Positions 43,038-52,200 of a stretch of 64,000 bases of DNA are shown one piece after another. Positions within the stretch are counted from its first letter, which is position 1, and every line of letters begins with the position of its first letter. This DNA comes from Gammaproteobacteria bacterium (GTDB taxonomy: Bacteria > Pseudomonadota > Gammaproteobacteria > Ga0077536). The notes under the pieces are model-generated. The model was not told the DNA's origin and searched no databases. It saw only the letters and a list, made by a program, of their open reading frames with translations. Both the position numbers and the translations under genes were made by a program. Where the stretch lies: contig JACKNG010000003.1 in assembly GCA_024235015.1 (NCBI GenBank), forward strand, positions 558,001-622,000, given 5' to 3'.

Positions 43038-43954
43038 GCGCGACGTCGCCGACCGCCGCGGCGTGGCCCGCCAAGCAGCGTGAGCTGCAGAACCACCACA
43101 TGGACTCGACGTACTGGAACGGCTTCGAGTTCCGCGACGGCGACATCGTCATCGCCACCTGGGCCAAGTCGGGCACGACCTGGATGCAGCAGGTCGTCGG
43201 CCAGTTGCTGTTCGACGGCGCCGAGGACGTGCCCATCATGCACATCGCGCCGTGGGTGGAACGGCGCATGGTGCCGCGCGAGAAGGTCCACGCCCTGCTC
43301 GCCGCGCAGGAGCACCGGCGCTTCATGAAGACCCACCTGCCGGTCGACGCCCTGGTGTTCTCGGACAAGGCGCGCTACGTCTACGTTGCCCGCGACGGCC
43401 GCGACGCGCTGTGGAGCTGGTTCAACCATCACCATGCCTACAACGACGACGCCTACGAGGTCATCAACGGCACGCCGGGGCTGGCCGGCCCGCCCTTGCC
43501 GCGCCCGGGAGACGACGTCGTCGCCTATTTCCGCGAATGGCTCGCACGCGACGGCTACCCGGCCTGGCCATTCTTCTCCAACGTGCGCTCGTGGTGGGAG
43601 ATCCGCCACCTGCCCAACGTGCTGCTGGTGCATTTCAACGACCTGAAAGCCGATCTCGCCGGGTCGATGCAGCGCATCGCGGCCTTCCTCGACATCGAGG
43701 TCGACCCGTCGCGCTGGCCGCAGATGGTCGAGCACTGCACCTTCGACTACATGAAGCGCAACGCCGACCGCATCGCCGGGGTGGTCGCCGCACGCATGGA
43801 CGGCGGCGCCGAGCGTTTCATCCACAAGGGCAGCAACGGGCGCTGGCAGGGCGTGCTGCCGGATGCCGACAGCGCCGCCTACGAAGCGGCGGCCATGCGC
43901 GAACTCGGGCCCGACTGCGCGCGCTGGCTGGCGCAGGGCGGAACGAGCGCCTGA
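43034..43954 (+). CDS. SULT1-type sulfotransferase
   Basis: A 306-residue cytosolic-type sulfotransferase: 5'-phosphosulfate loop WAKSGTTWMQQVVG, catalytic-His segment FMKTHLPVD, and 3'-phosphate motif YVARDGRDALWSWFNHH. It transfers sulfate from PAPS to an alcohol or phenol, possibly to a hydroxylated or sterol-like compound made by the preceding P450. Overlaps the BVMO gene by 4 bases. Sulfotransferases of this type are less common in bacteria than in eukaryotes. Confidence 0.9.
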   Translation: MSATSPTAAAWPAKQRELQNHHMDSTYWNGFEFRDGDIVIATWAKSGTTWMQQVVGQLLFDGAEDVPIMHIAPWVERRMVPREKVHALLAAQEHRRFMKTHLPVDALVFSDKARYVYVARDGRDALWSWFNHHHAYNDDAYEVINGTPGLAGPPLPRPGDDVVAYFREWLARDGYPAWPFFSNVRSWWEIRHLPNVLLVHFNDLKADLAGSMQRIAAFLDIEVDPSRWPQMVEHCTFDYMKRNADRIAGVVAARMDGGAERFIHKGSNGRWQGVLPDADSAAYEAAAMRELGPDCARWLAQGGTSA

Positions 43955-44020
43955 ACGCAGCATGCCGGCGGCGCCGGCGGGTTTGTTCCGCCACGGTCGA
44001 GGGCCATAATCGAGGCCATC

Positions 44021-47000
44021 ATGGCTTCCCGCTTCTCGCTGCCCAGCACCGCACAACTTCTGCAGCGCCGTCGTCTGCTGGAGCGCATTGCGGCCACACC
44101 CGCGATCGCCATCACCTGGATCTGGGGCAAGCCGGGCAGCGGCAAGACGAGCCTCGCCGCGAGCTGGGCCGAAACGGCCGAAATCCCTTTGTGGATCGAC
44201 CTCGACGAAAGCGACGTCGAGCCGAGCGTCCTGTTCGACTACCTGCGGCGCGCCGCGAGCGCGCGGCGCGTCGACGCGGCGGACCTGCCCGTGCTCACCG
44301 TCGAGCATACCGGCAACCTGGCGCGTTTCGCGCGCCGCTTCTGCACACGCCTGGCGGAGGCATGCTCGAATGATCTCGCCGTGGTCGTCGACAACGTCCA
44401 TCACCTCGCCGCCGGCGAGGGCTTCGTGCCCATCCTCAACGCGCTGGCCGAAACCCTGCCCGAAGGTGCCCATATCATCCTCGTCGCGCGCACCCCGCCA
44501 CCGCCGGGCTGCGCCCGCCTGATCGCCAACCAGGCCATGCAAGTGCTGGACGGCGAGGACCTGCGCCTCGACCGCGAGGAGACCGCAGCCATCGCCCGCC
44601 GCCACCTCGCGAGCGCGGATGCCGCCGTGCTCGACGAGCTCCATGCGCGCTGCGAAGGCTGGGTCGCCGGCCTCGTGTTGCTGGCCCGAACCTACCGGCG
44701 CGTCACGCCGGCCGAGCGCCGCCGTTACCCGCGCGAACCCGGCGTGTTCGACTACTTCGCCGCGGAGATCCTCGCCGCCGAGCCGGTAGCGCTGCAACGC
44801 GCCCTGATGCGCCTGGCCCTGCTGCCGGAAATCGACTTCGCCGCTGCCGGCGCGCTGGTCGACGATGCCTCGGCCACCACCGGGGTACGCCGCCTGTACC
44901 AGGCCAATCTCTTCACCGAGCGGCTCGAGACGGCAGGCGAGGTATACCGATTCCATGCCCTGTTCCGCGCCTACCTGCTGCACCGGCTGGAAGAGGAGAC
45001 ATCACCGCGCGAGCTCGCCGCGCTGCGCCGGCTCGCCGCCGCCCAGTTGCAGCAGGCCGGCGATGGCGAGGCGGCATTCGATCTCTACCGGCGCAACGGT
45101 GACTGGGGCGAAGCCGCGGCGCTGCTCGCCGTGCTCGCGCCGGTGGCGCTGCAGGGTGGGCGCGCAGCAACGCTCGCCCTGTGGCTGCAGGCCTTCCCCG
45201 ACACCTGGCGCACGACGCGACCATGGTTGCTGTACTGGCGGGGCATCGCCGACCTCGCCCTGGCACCGGACGCCGCCCAGGCCTCGCTCGAGAAGGCCTA
45301 CGCGGCGTTCGACGCAGAGGACGACGCGATCGGCCGGGTCACCGCCTGGGCCGGCCTCATCGACGCCCTGCTGCTGACCTTCTCCGATCTGTCCGCGGCC
45401 GAGCACTGGATCGCGCAGGGGCAGCGCCTGGCCGCGCTCCAGGTCGAGCTGCCACCGCCCTTGCAGGGCCTGCTCGTCAGCCGCCTGTGCGCGATCAGCG
45501 TGCTGGTCCGCATCGACGATCCAGAGCTGCCGCGTCTCGCCGCCGAGGCACGCGCACTGCTCGACCGCGACCTCGATCCGCCGACCCTGGTGCTGGTGGG
45601 CTCGATGCTGATGCAGCATTACGTATGGCGCGGCGAGCATGTCCACGCCTTCAAGCTGGCCTCCGATCTCGCCACCTGGTCACGCGCGGCGCCGCTGATC
45701 GTCAAGGTCACCGCCGCACGCGCCAACCATCTCTACCACTGGTATCACGGCACCATCGCAGCCGGCGCGGCGGCGCTCGACGAAACCATTGAGCAATGCA
45801 TCGACGAAGGCGCCGCGGTCTACCTCGACATGCTGCGCCGCGATCGCAGCATGGGTGCGGCCGCCCTTGGCGACGCCGCCAAAGTGCGCGAGCTGCTCGA
45901 CCTCGTCGGGGAACCGCGGCGGCCGGTCGAGCGCAGCCAGCATCTCTACCTGCAGGCGTGGCTGCACTACCACGAGGGCGACGATGCGGATGCCGCAACC
46001 CTGCTCGAGCATGCCCTGGCCGAAGCGCAGCGCAGCGGCGTGGGCTACACCGTGTCGGTGGTCCGCCTGGCCATGGCGCACGTGTGCATGCGCCGCGGCG
46101 AACGCGACGCCGCGCGTGCCCTCCTCGACCAGGTCGAGCGCTGCGCGGCGCGCGAGGCAAGCGTGTGGCTGCATCACCATGCCCTGCTGCTGCGCGCCGC
46201 CGACGCCTTCGAGCATGGCGACGTCGAGGGCGGGCCGGCAGTACTCGCCGCGGCGTTCGCGCTCGGGCGTGCCCACGCGCGCTACTGCACCGACTGGTGG
46301 GAACCGCGCATGATGGCCGGGCTCTGCGCGCGCGCCCTCGAACTCGATATCGAAACCCGGTATGCCGTGGCGGTCGTGCGCATGATGCAGCTCGTGCCAC
46401 CCGTTCCCGCGGCCGCGCCCACGAACTGGCCATGGCCGGTCGACATCCGCGTACTCGGCGGCATGGAGATCCGCCGCGACGGTGAGACCTGGCACCCGGG
46501 CCAGAAACTACCCCATCGCAGCCTCGACCTGCTGCAGGCCCTGATCGCCAGCGGCCCCGCGGGCTGCAGCGCCGTTACCGTGCTCGAAGACCTGTGGTCG
46601 AGCGCCGACGGCGACGCCGCACGCGGCGCACTGAAGACGGCCGTGCACCGCCTGCGCCGGCTGCTCGGCAGCAGCGCCGCGATCGACGTGAGCGAAGGCT
46701 GGCTGCGCCTGAATCCGAACTGGTGTCGTGTCGATGCGTGGGAGTTCGAGCGCGCGCTCGACCACGCTCACCAGCCGGGCGCGGACGACGCCGCGCTGGC
46801 GCGCGCGGTCGCGCGCTACGGTGGACGCCTGTTCGACGGCCTCGGTGGTTCGCCGCGCAGCCTCGCCGCCGCCGAATCGCTCCACCGGCGTTACGTCGAG
46901 GCGGTGGTACAGCTCGGGCGCCGCTGGCGGGAAAGCGGTGATGCCGCGGCCGTCGAGCGGCTCTACCGCGACTGCCTCGCCATCGACCGGCTGTGCGAAC

Positions 47001-47164
47001 CGGTCGCCCTCGCCCTGATGGAGTGGTACTCCGCGCACGACGACGTCGCCGCGGCGCTTGCCGTGCACGACAGCCTGACCGCCGCACTGACCAGCGAATG
47101 CGACGCGCTGCCGTCGCCGCCCGTGCGCAGGCTGGCCGGGAAGCTGCGCGCCAGCGGCGCCTGA
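44021..47164 (+). CDS. STAND-type ATPase regulator with SARP-like C-terminus
   Basis: A 1047-residue signal-responsive regulator. It has an N-terminal NTPase (Walker A GKPGSGKTSLAAS at about 36-48, Walker B LAVVVDNVHHL, GWVAGLVLLA of the MalT family), a long TPR-like helical array (about 330-790), and a C-terminal winged-helix plus bacterial transcriptional activator domain (VDIRVLGGMEIRRDGE, HRSLDLLQALIASGPAGC, GALKTAVHRLRRLLG, VDAWEFERALDHA). The LuxR-type HTH typical of MalT is absent and replaced by this SARP-like module. It probably controls the TBDR gene 16 bases downstream. Confidence 0.85.
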   Translation: MASRFSLPSTAQLLQRRRLLERIAATPAIAITWIWGKPGSGKTSLAASWAETAEIPLWIDLDESDVEPSVLFDYLRRAASARRVDAADLPVLTVEHTGNLARFARRFCTRLAEACSNDLAVVVDNVHHLAAGEGFVPILNALAETLPEGAHIILVARTPPPPGCARLIANQAMQVLDGEDLRLDREETAAIARRHLASADAAVLDELHARCEGWVAGLVLLARTYRRVTPAERRRYPREPGVFDYFAAEILAAEPVALQRALMRLALLPEIDFAAAGALVDDASATTGVRRLYQANLFTERLETAGEVYRFHALFRAYLLHRLEEETSPRELAALRRLAAAQLQQAGDGEAAFDLYRRNGDWGEAAALLAVLAPVALQGGRAATLALWLQAFPDTWRTTRPWLLYWRGIADLALAPDAAQASLEKAYAAFDAEDDAIGRVTAWAGLIDALLLTFSDLSAAEHWIAQGQRLAALQVELPPPLQGLLVSRLCAISVLVRIDDPELPRLAAEARALLDRDLDPPTLVLVGSMLMQHYVWRGEHVHAFKLASDLATWSRAAPLIVKVTAARANHLYHWYHGTIAAGAAALDETIEQCIDEGAAVYLDMLRRDRSMGAAALGDAAKVRELLDLVGEPRRPVERSQHLYLQAWLHYHEGDDADAATLLEHALAEAQRSGVGYTVSVVRLAMAHVCMRRGERDAARALLDQVERCAAREASVWLHHHALLLRAADAFEHGDVEGGPAVLAAAFALGRAHARYCTDWWEPRMMAGLCARALELDIETRYAVAVVRMMQLVPPVPAAAPTNWPWPVDIRVLGGMEIRRDGETWHPGQKLPHRSLDLLQALIASGPAGCSAVTVLEDLWSSADGDAARGALKTAVHRLRRLLGSSAAIDVSEGWLRLNPNWCRVDAWEFERALDHAHQPGADDAALARAVARYGGRLFDGLGGSPRSLAAAESLHRRYVEAVVQLGRRWRESGDAAAVERLYRDCLAIDRLCEPVALALMEWYSAHDDVAAALAVHDSLTAALTSECDALPSPPVRRLAGKLRASGA

Positions 47165-47180
47165 CCTGCCCCATCCGGCG

Positions 47181-49586
47181 ATGGAGCGCCCGCGCACCCT
47201 GCAACGCAAGGCCCCGGCTCGACATGCGCAAGGGCGCCGCGGTCAGCCCGGGCGCCCGCTGCTCGCCACCGCCATGCTGCTCGGCGCCGCCGCGACGTGC
47301 GGGCAAGCCAGCCCCGCCGCGCCCCCCGTAACGGAGGAGATCGTCGTCACCGCGCGCCGCCGCGTGGAACCCGCCTTCGCGCTACCGGCTTCCATCGTCA
47401 CCTTCGAGCCACGGGCATTGAGCGCGGCCGGCCTCGACAACCTGGTCGACCTCGGCCGACGCACCGCCAACGTGTCGCTGCAGAGCAGCCCTTCGGGCAG
47501 CGGCGCCGGCCAGCACGCCCAGGTCTACATCCGCGGCATCGGCCAGATCGATTTCCTGCCGACCACCGATCCCGGCGTCGCCGTCTACCTCGACGGCATC
47601 TACCACCCGCGCTCGCTCGGCGCCGGCTTCGACCTCGTCGACCTCGAACGGGTCGAGATCCTGCGCGGTCCGCAGGGCACCCTGTACGGCAAGAATGCGC
47701 TGGGCGGCGCGATCAACCTGGTCACGGCCAGGCCGATCGACGCGCAGCTGGCCCGCCTGCGCGTGATCGGCGGCAGCCGCGATCGCTTCGACGTCGAGGC
47801 CGTCGGCAACCTCGCGCTGGTGCCGGGCCGGCTGTTCGTCCGCACTGCGCTGGTCGCGCGCAACCAGGACGACTACGCGCGGCGCGTGGATACCGCGAGC
47901 GGCGCCACCCGCGACCACGCCGGCGACCGCGAGCTGCGCGCGGCGCGCGCGCAGTTGCGCTGGCTGGCGCGTGACCAACTGGTCATCGACCTCGGCGCCG
48001 ATCACCAGTGGCGGCGCGAACACTCGCCACCTGCGAGCGTGCTCGCCATCGACGAGGCCGCCGCCAGCGGCGCGACCCCGGTCGGGTTATGGAACGCACT
48101 GGTCGGCGCGCCGCGCGGGCAACGCTTCGACACGCGGTTTCTCAGCGGCGACCCGGATGTCAGTTACGGCACCGGGCCCAACCGCAACACCCTCGACCAG
48201 AGCGGCGCGCGCCTCGCCGTGACCTGGACCCGCGGCGCGTTCGAACTGCGCACGCTCACTGCGGTACGCGCGATGGACGCCGAGTTCGGCATCGACGGCG
48301 ACGGCTCGCCCTTCGCCCTCGGCCACACCGTCAACGACCAGGACCAGCACCAGTTCAGCCAGGAAATCGATCTACTCAGCCGCGACGGCGGACGCCTGCG
48401 CTGGCAGGCCGGGCTCTACTACCTGCGCGAAGTGGCCGGCGACCACACCCGGGTGACCCTGCTGGACGGTCTGTTCGCGGCGCTGGAGGGCTTGCCGACA
48501 CCGCTCGGTGGCGGCGCCTGCGCACCGCCGTTCACCACGCCCGGCTGCCGCGGCAATCCGCTGAACGTGCCGTTCGACCTCGCCCTGGACCTCGACAGCC
48601 GGGTAGTCACCCACAGCTACGCCGCGTTCGGCCATGCGGACCTCGAACTGCTGCCAGGCCTGCGTCTCGCCGCGGGCCTGCGCCAGACCTACGAAGACAA
48701 GCGCTACACCCTCGATCACCGGCGCCTGGCGAGCCAGGTCGCGATCGTACCGCCGACCACGCTCACCGCGGACTGGTCGGCGCCGACCCCGACCGCCTCG
48801 CTCGAATACCGTTTCGCGCCCGGCCTGTTCACCTGGGCCCGGGTCGCGCGCGGCTTCAAGAGCGGCGGCTTCAACGGCCGCCCGCTGTTCGGCCTGTTCG
48901 AAGTCGAACCCTTCGACCCCGAATACCTGTGGGCCTGGTCGGGCGGCGTGCGCGCGCGGCTCTGGCAGGGCCGGCTCGCGCTCGACCTCACCGCCTTTCA
49001 CTACGACTACACCGACCTGCAGCTGACCGCGACCAGCGCCGACCCGGCGACCGGCGCACTCGCCATCGTCGTCGACAACGTTGCCGCGGCGGATGCGGTC
49101 GGCGCCGAGTTGAGCCTCGATCTGCACCCGGGTGGGGGCTTCGCAGTGGGACTCGATTTCGGCTACATCGATGCCCGCATTACCGCGGTCGATGCCGGTA
49201 CCGCCGTCGTCACCCGCGCCTCGGCGCTGCCGCGCACCCCCACGTGGTCCGGCAACCTGGCCCTGGCCTGGTCGCGCGCGCTGCCGGCCGGCCTGCGCCT
49301 CGAGCTGGGTGCCGATCTGGGCTTCGAGAGCGAAAGTTTCGCCGACAATGCCAACTCGGCTGCCCTCGAACGCGCCGCCCACGCCCTGCTGGACCTGCAT
49401 GTCTCGCTGGCCCACTGCGCCGACGACGCCGCCCTGGAAGTCTTTGCCCACAACCTCACCGACCGCCGCGTGGTTATGAGCGGCGTGTCGTCGCTGGCCA
49501 CGCTGGGTATCGCGCAGGGCGTGTACAACGCGCCGCGCAGCGTCGGCGTCGCCCTGCGCCTGGGCGGCGTCGCCGGCTGTCGCTGA
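47181..49586 (+). CDS. TonB-dependent receptor
   Basis: An 801-residue outer-membrane receptor: signal region (RPLLATAMLLGAAATCGQAS), TonB box EEIVVTARRR, plug with VYIRGIGQIDFLPTTDPGVAVYLDGIYHPRS and RVEILRGPQGTLYGKNALGGAINLVTARP, and a barrel closing with a C-terminal LRLGGVAGCR. It belongs to the group that transports various organic ligands rather than siderophores only. Sixteen bases after the STAND regulator, so likely cotranscribed or co-regulated. Ligand unknown. An unusual final Cys-Arg replaces the normal terminal Phe. Confidence 0.88.
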   Translation: MERPRTLQRKAPARHAQGRRGQPGRPLLATAMLLGAAATCGQASPAAPPVTEEIVVTARRRVEPAFALPASIVTFEPRALSAAGLDNLVDLGRRTANVSLQSSPSGSGAGQHAQVYIRGIGQIDFLPTTDPGVAVYLDGIYHPRSLGAGFDLVDLERVEILRGPQGTLYGKNALGGAINLVTARPIDAQLARLRVIGGSRDRFDVEAVGNLALVPGRLFVRTALVARNQDDYARRVDTASGATRDHAGDRELRAARAQLRWLARDQLVIDLGADHQWRREHSPPASVLAIDEAAASGATPVGLWNALVGAPRGQRFDTRFLSGDPDVSYGTGPNRNTLDQSGARLAVTWTRGAFELRTLTAVRAMDAEFGIDGDGSPFALGHTVNDQDQHQFSQEIDLLSRDGGRLRWQAGLYYLREVAGDHTRVTLLDGLFAALEGLPTPLGGGACAPPFTTPGCRGNPLNVPFDLALDLDSRVVTHSYAAFGHADLELLPGLRLAAGLRQTYEDKRYTLDHRRLASQVAIVPPTTLTADWSAPTPTASLEYRFAPGLFTWARVARGFKSGGFNGRPLFGLFEVEPFDPEYLWAWSGGVRARLWQGRLALDLTAFHYDYTDLQLTATSADPATGALAIVVDNVAAADAVGAELSLDLHPGGGFAVGLDFGYIDARITAVDAGTAVVTRASALPRTPTWSGNLALAWSRALPAGLRLELGADLGFESESFADNANSAALERAAHALLDLHVSLAHCADDAALEVFAHNLTDRRVVMSGVSSLATLGIAQGVYNAPRSVGVALRLGGVAGCR

Positions 49587-49735
49587 TCCCGGCTGGCGCC
49601 GGTTCCCGGCGATTTTGCAATGTTTGACATCTGCGCCCCGCCGGGCCGCCGCGGGGACGGCGATCGGTAACCGATGTGCAACCGCCGCCCCGCTAGCCTC
49701 GTCGTCGAGAGCTACACCGCGCAGGGAGACGACGC

Positions 49736-50551
49736 ATGCCAGGAAACACCCAAGCCACGGCGCCGCATCGTCGCGCCAACCGAGGCCAGCCCCGACGAGC
49801 CTGCGGATCGCTCGCGATGCTCTGCCTGCTCCTCGCCGCATCGGATGCCGGTGCCGAGACCGTGGGTCCCGACCTCGTGGTCAACGGCAGTTTCGAGGCC
49901 AACGTCGCCAGCCTGACCGGCTCGCCGCTGCTGTCCTGGGGTGGTCTCAGCTACAGCTTCCTGAACGTCGGCCTGGGCCCCGCCGAGGCCGCGCTCGCCG
50001 GCTGGACCGAGACCGGCAACGGGGTCAACGTGCACACCCACGGGCCCGGGCTCGGCCCGGCGCTCTATCCCATCGTCGACGGCAACTACAACGTCGACCT
50101 CAACGAGGCCGCGGCCGGCGGCATCGTGCAGACCCTCGCCACCGTGCCCGGCACGGCCTACCGCCTCGAGTTCCTCGCCAGCGGCGCCGACAAGACCCTG
50201 TTCGACCCGCATGCCGGCGGCGCCTCGCCGGCCCAGGTCGCGGCCATCCCGGCGCTGTTCGAGGCCCGCGTCCAGTTCGGCGCGCTCGATGAGCACCTCG
50301 CCCTCGCCGCCCCCGCCACCGGCCAGCTGGTCGACTGGATGACCTTCACCTTCGACATGGTCGCGACCGCCGCGACGACCGAACTCCGCTTCACCTCGCT
50401 GAACGGCTCGGTCACCGGGCTGCAGCTCGACGACGTGCGCGTGCGCGCCCTGGCCGCCGTCCCGCTGCCGGCGGCGGGGATGCTGCTGCTGTCCGCGCTC
50501 GGGCTCGGCGCCGTGCCGCGGCTGGCACCTCGACGCGGTGAGCCGGCGTGA
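49736..50551 (+). CDS. VPLPA-type exosortase-substrate protein (DUF642-like)
   Basis: A 271-residue exported protein: basic N-terminus with signal peptide (CGSLAMLCLLLAASDAGA), a DUF642/choice-of-anchor-like beta domain (DLVVNGSFEANVASLTG, VDGNYNVDLNEAAAGGIVQTLATVPGTAYRLEF), and a C-terminal VPLPAAGMLLLSALGLGAVPRL followed by RR. VPLPA is a recognised variant of the PEP-CTERM sorting motif. First of four such genes; GGGAG precedes its ATG, and its stop overlaps the next start. Confidence 0.8.
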   Translation: MPGNTQATAPHRRANRGQPRRACGSLAMLCLLLAASDAGAETVGPDLVVNGSFEANVASLTGSPLLSWGGLSYSFLNVGLGPAEAALAGWTETGNGVNVHTHGPGLGPALYPIVDGNYNVDLNEAAAGGIVQTLATVPGTAYRLEFLASGADKTLFDPHAGGASPAQVAAIPALFEARVQFGALDEHLALAAPATGQLVDWMTFTFDMVATAATTELRFTSLNGSVTGLQLDDVRVRALAAVPLPAAGMLLLSALGLGAVPRLAPRRGEPA

Positions 50552-51354
50552 GCGGGCGGCCGCACCGCGCGCCTTGGCGCGCCCTGGCCGCGGGCCTCGG
50601 CATCGCTCTGCTGGTCGTGAACGACGCACCGGCCGCGGCCCTCAGCTTCCAGCAGGGCGTCGATCACGGCTTCGGCGTGTACACCGGCGCGCGCGATACC
50701 CGGCTCATCTTCGGCGTCAACGGCAATACGAACTACGGCGACAACGCCTCGGGTGGCATCGACGGCGGTTCCAGCGCCCAGCACTGGCTGCTCGGTTTCG
50801 ACGACATCCTCGGTGCCGGACCCGGTCGTATCGCGCCGGGCAGCACGATCCTCGCGGCGACGCTGAGCGTCACGGTCTTCAACAGCGGCGGCAGCGGGCG
50901 AGTCCATCGCATGGTCAGTGATTGGGACGAAGCGCTCGCCACCTGGAACAACTTTATGCTGGCCGGCAACCTAACGGCCGGCTTGCAGGCCGACGATCTC
51001 GAAGCCCGTTCGGTGCAGTCGGCGAGCCTGCCGGGTGCGGGCGTGGCGAGCGCGGACGTCACCGCCGACGTGCAGGCCTGGGCCGATGGCGCCGCGGCGT
51101 TCGGCTGGGGCTTCATCGCCACCAGTAGCGACGGCACGTTCTGGCACTCGTCGGATTACGGCGTGCCCGCCCAACGGCCGCGGCTCACCGTCGAGTTCAC
51201 CGCACCGGTGCCGCTGCCGCCGGCCGCCCTGCTCCTGGCCGGCGGGCTGTTGGTGTTGCCACGGCGCGGTTTCGCCGGGCATCGCCCCGGCATCGGCTCG
51301 CGACCGCACTTGCCCGACGGCCGCGGCGACGGCCGTCACTCGTCACCGCACTGA
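50548..51354 (+). CDS. VPLPP-type surface protein with DNRLRE-like domain
   Basis: A 268-residue exported protein overlapping the previous gene by 4 bases. Signal peptide (RALAAGLGIALLVVNDAPAAA), then a DNRLRE-type carbohydrate-associated beta domain (DTRLIFGVNGNTNYGDN, GSTILAATLSVTVFNSGGSG, ADVTADVQAWADG), then VPLPPAALLLAGGLLVLPRRG. Unusually, about 28 residues rich in Gly/His/Arg follow the sorting motif, where PEP-CTERM proteins normally stop within ten; a frameshift or stop loss is possible. Confidence 0.75.
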   Translation: MSGRPHRAPWRALAAGLGIALLVVNDAPAAALSFQQGVDHGFGVYTGARDTRLIFGVNGNTNYGDNASGGIDGGSSAQHWLLGFDDILGAGPGRIAPGSTILAATLSVTVFNSGGSGRVHRMVSDWDEALATWNNFMLAGNLTAGLQADDLEARSVQSASLPGAGVASADVTADVQAWADGAAAFGWGFIATSSDGTFWHSSDYGVPAQRPRLTVEFTAPVPLPPAALLLAGGLLVLPRRGFAGHRPGIGSRPHLPDGRGDGRHSSPH

Positions 51355-51371
51355 CACTGGAGTCCGCCCCC

Positions 51372-52133
51372 ATGGAAAAGCCATCCATCGAAATCCTGCG
51401 CAGGTTCGCGGTGGCCGTCGTCCTCTGCGGTGCGACGAGCACGACCGTGGCCGCCACCGTGCACGACCCCGCCGCCGAGTTCTCCCTCGCCGACAACCCC
51501 AACGGCCCCTGGCAATACGGCTACAGCACGACCCTGCACGGCCCGCTCACGCCGTTCGTCGACACCCTCGCCTTCGGTGGCATCGATTTCGTGTTGCGTA
51601 ATCTCGCCAACACCAACACGCCCCACATCGGAAGGAACTTCGGCACCGCCGACGTGACCTTCTTCTCGACCACCTTCCGCCCCGGCGAACTCGTGCTCCA
51701 CCCGGGCCCGGGCGGCGAATTCGCGGTGCTGCGCTTCGACGTTCCCGCGGCTGGCACCTGGCAGCTCGATGCGCTGTTCGACATGCGCAGCTTCGGCGGC
51801 ACCCATTCGACCGATGTGCACGTCGCCCTGAACGGCAATCCGCTGTTCGACGACTTGGTCACCACGTTCGACGACCAGGCGGCATTCAACGTCGCCCTGG
51901 CCCTCGCGCCGGGTGACCATCTCGATTTCGCCGTCGGCGCCAACGGCTCGTACCTCGGTGATACCACCGCGCTCATCGCCAGCCTGGCGTTGCAGCCGGT
52001 GCCGCTGCCGGCGCCGCTCGGCTTGCTGGCGGGCGCGGTGCTGATGCTCCGCGTGCGCGGTCGTCGCAAGCACCCACGCCACCAATGCACGCCGGGCCGG
52101 GCTGTGGGCCATTGCGTGGCCCACGATTGCTGA
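51372..52133 (+). CDS. VPLPA-type surface protein of unknown function
   Basis: A 253-residue exported protein with signal peptide (FAVAVVLCGATSTTVAA), a jelly-roll-like middle (EFSLADNPNGPWQYGYST, GGTHSTDVHVALNGNPLFDD, DHLDFAVGANGSYLGDTTAL) and sorting tail VPLPAPLGLLAGAVLMLRVRGRRK. A further 20 residues containing Cys follow the basic cluster, again longer than usual. The middle resembles carbohydrate-binding or choice-of-anchor domains. Confidence 0.75.
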   Translation: MEKPSIEILRRFAVAVVLCGATSTTVAATVHDPAAEFSLADNPNGPWQYGYSTTLHGPLTPFVDTLAFGGIDFVLRNLANTNTPHIGRNFGTADVTFFSTTFRPGELVLHPGPGGEFAVLRFDVPAAGTWQLDALFDMRSFGGTHSTDVHVALNGNPLFDDLVTTFDDQAAFNVALALAPGDHLDFAVGANGSYLGDTTALIASLALQPVPLPAPLGLLAGAVLMLRVRGRRKHPRHQCTPGRAVGHCVAHDC

Positions 52134-52200
52134 CCGACCGCTCGCCGGTAGCCGCCCTCGACCCGTGCCGCACGCCAAACCCAAGCACCGGGGTCTCACG

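Noticed and set aside
49600..49680. Sigma-54 promoter before the first VPLPA gene
   Set aside because: CGGTAACCGATGTGC has correct GG-GC spacing, but the -24 and -12 blocks both carry mismatches at important positions; too weak to claim.
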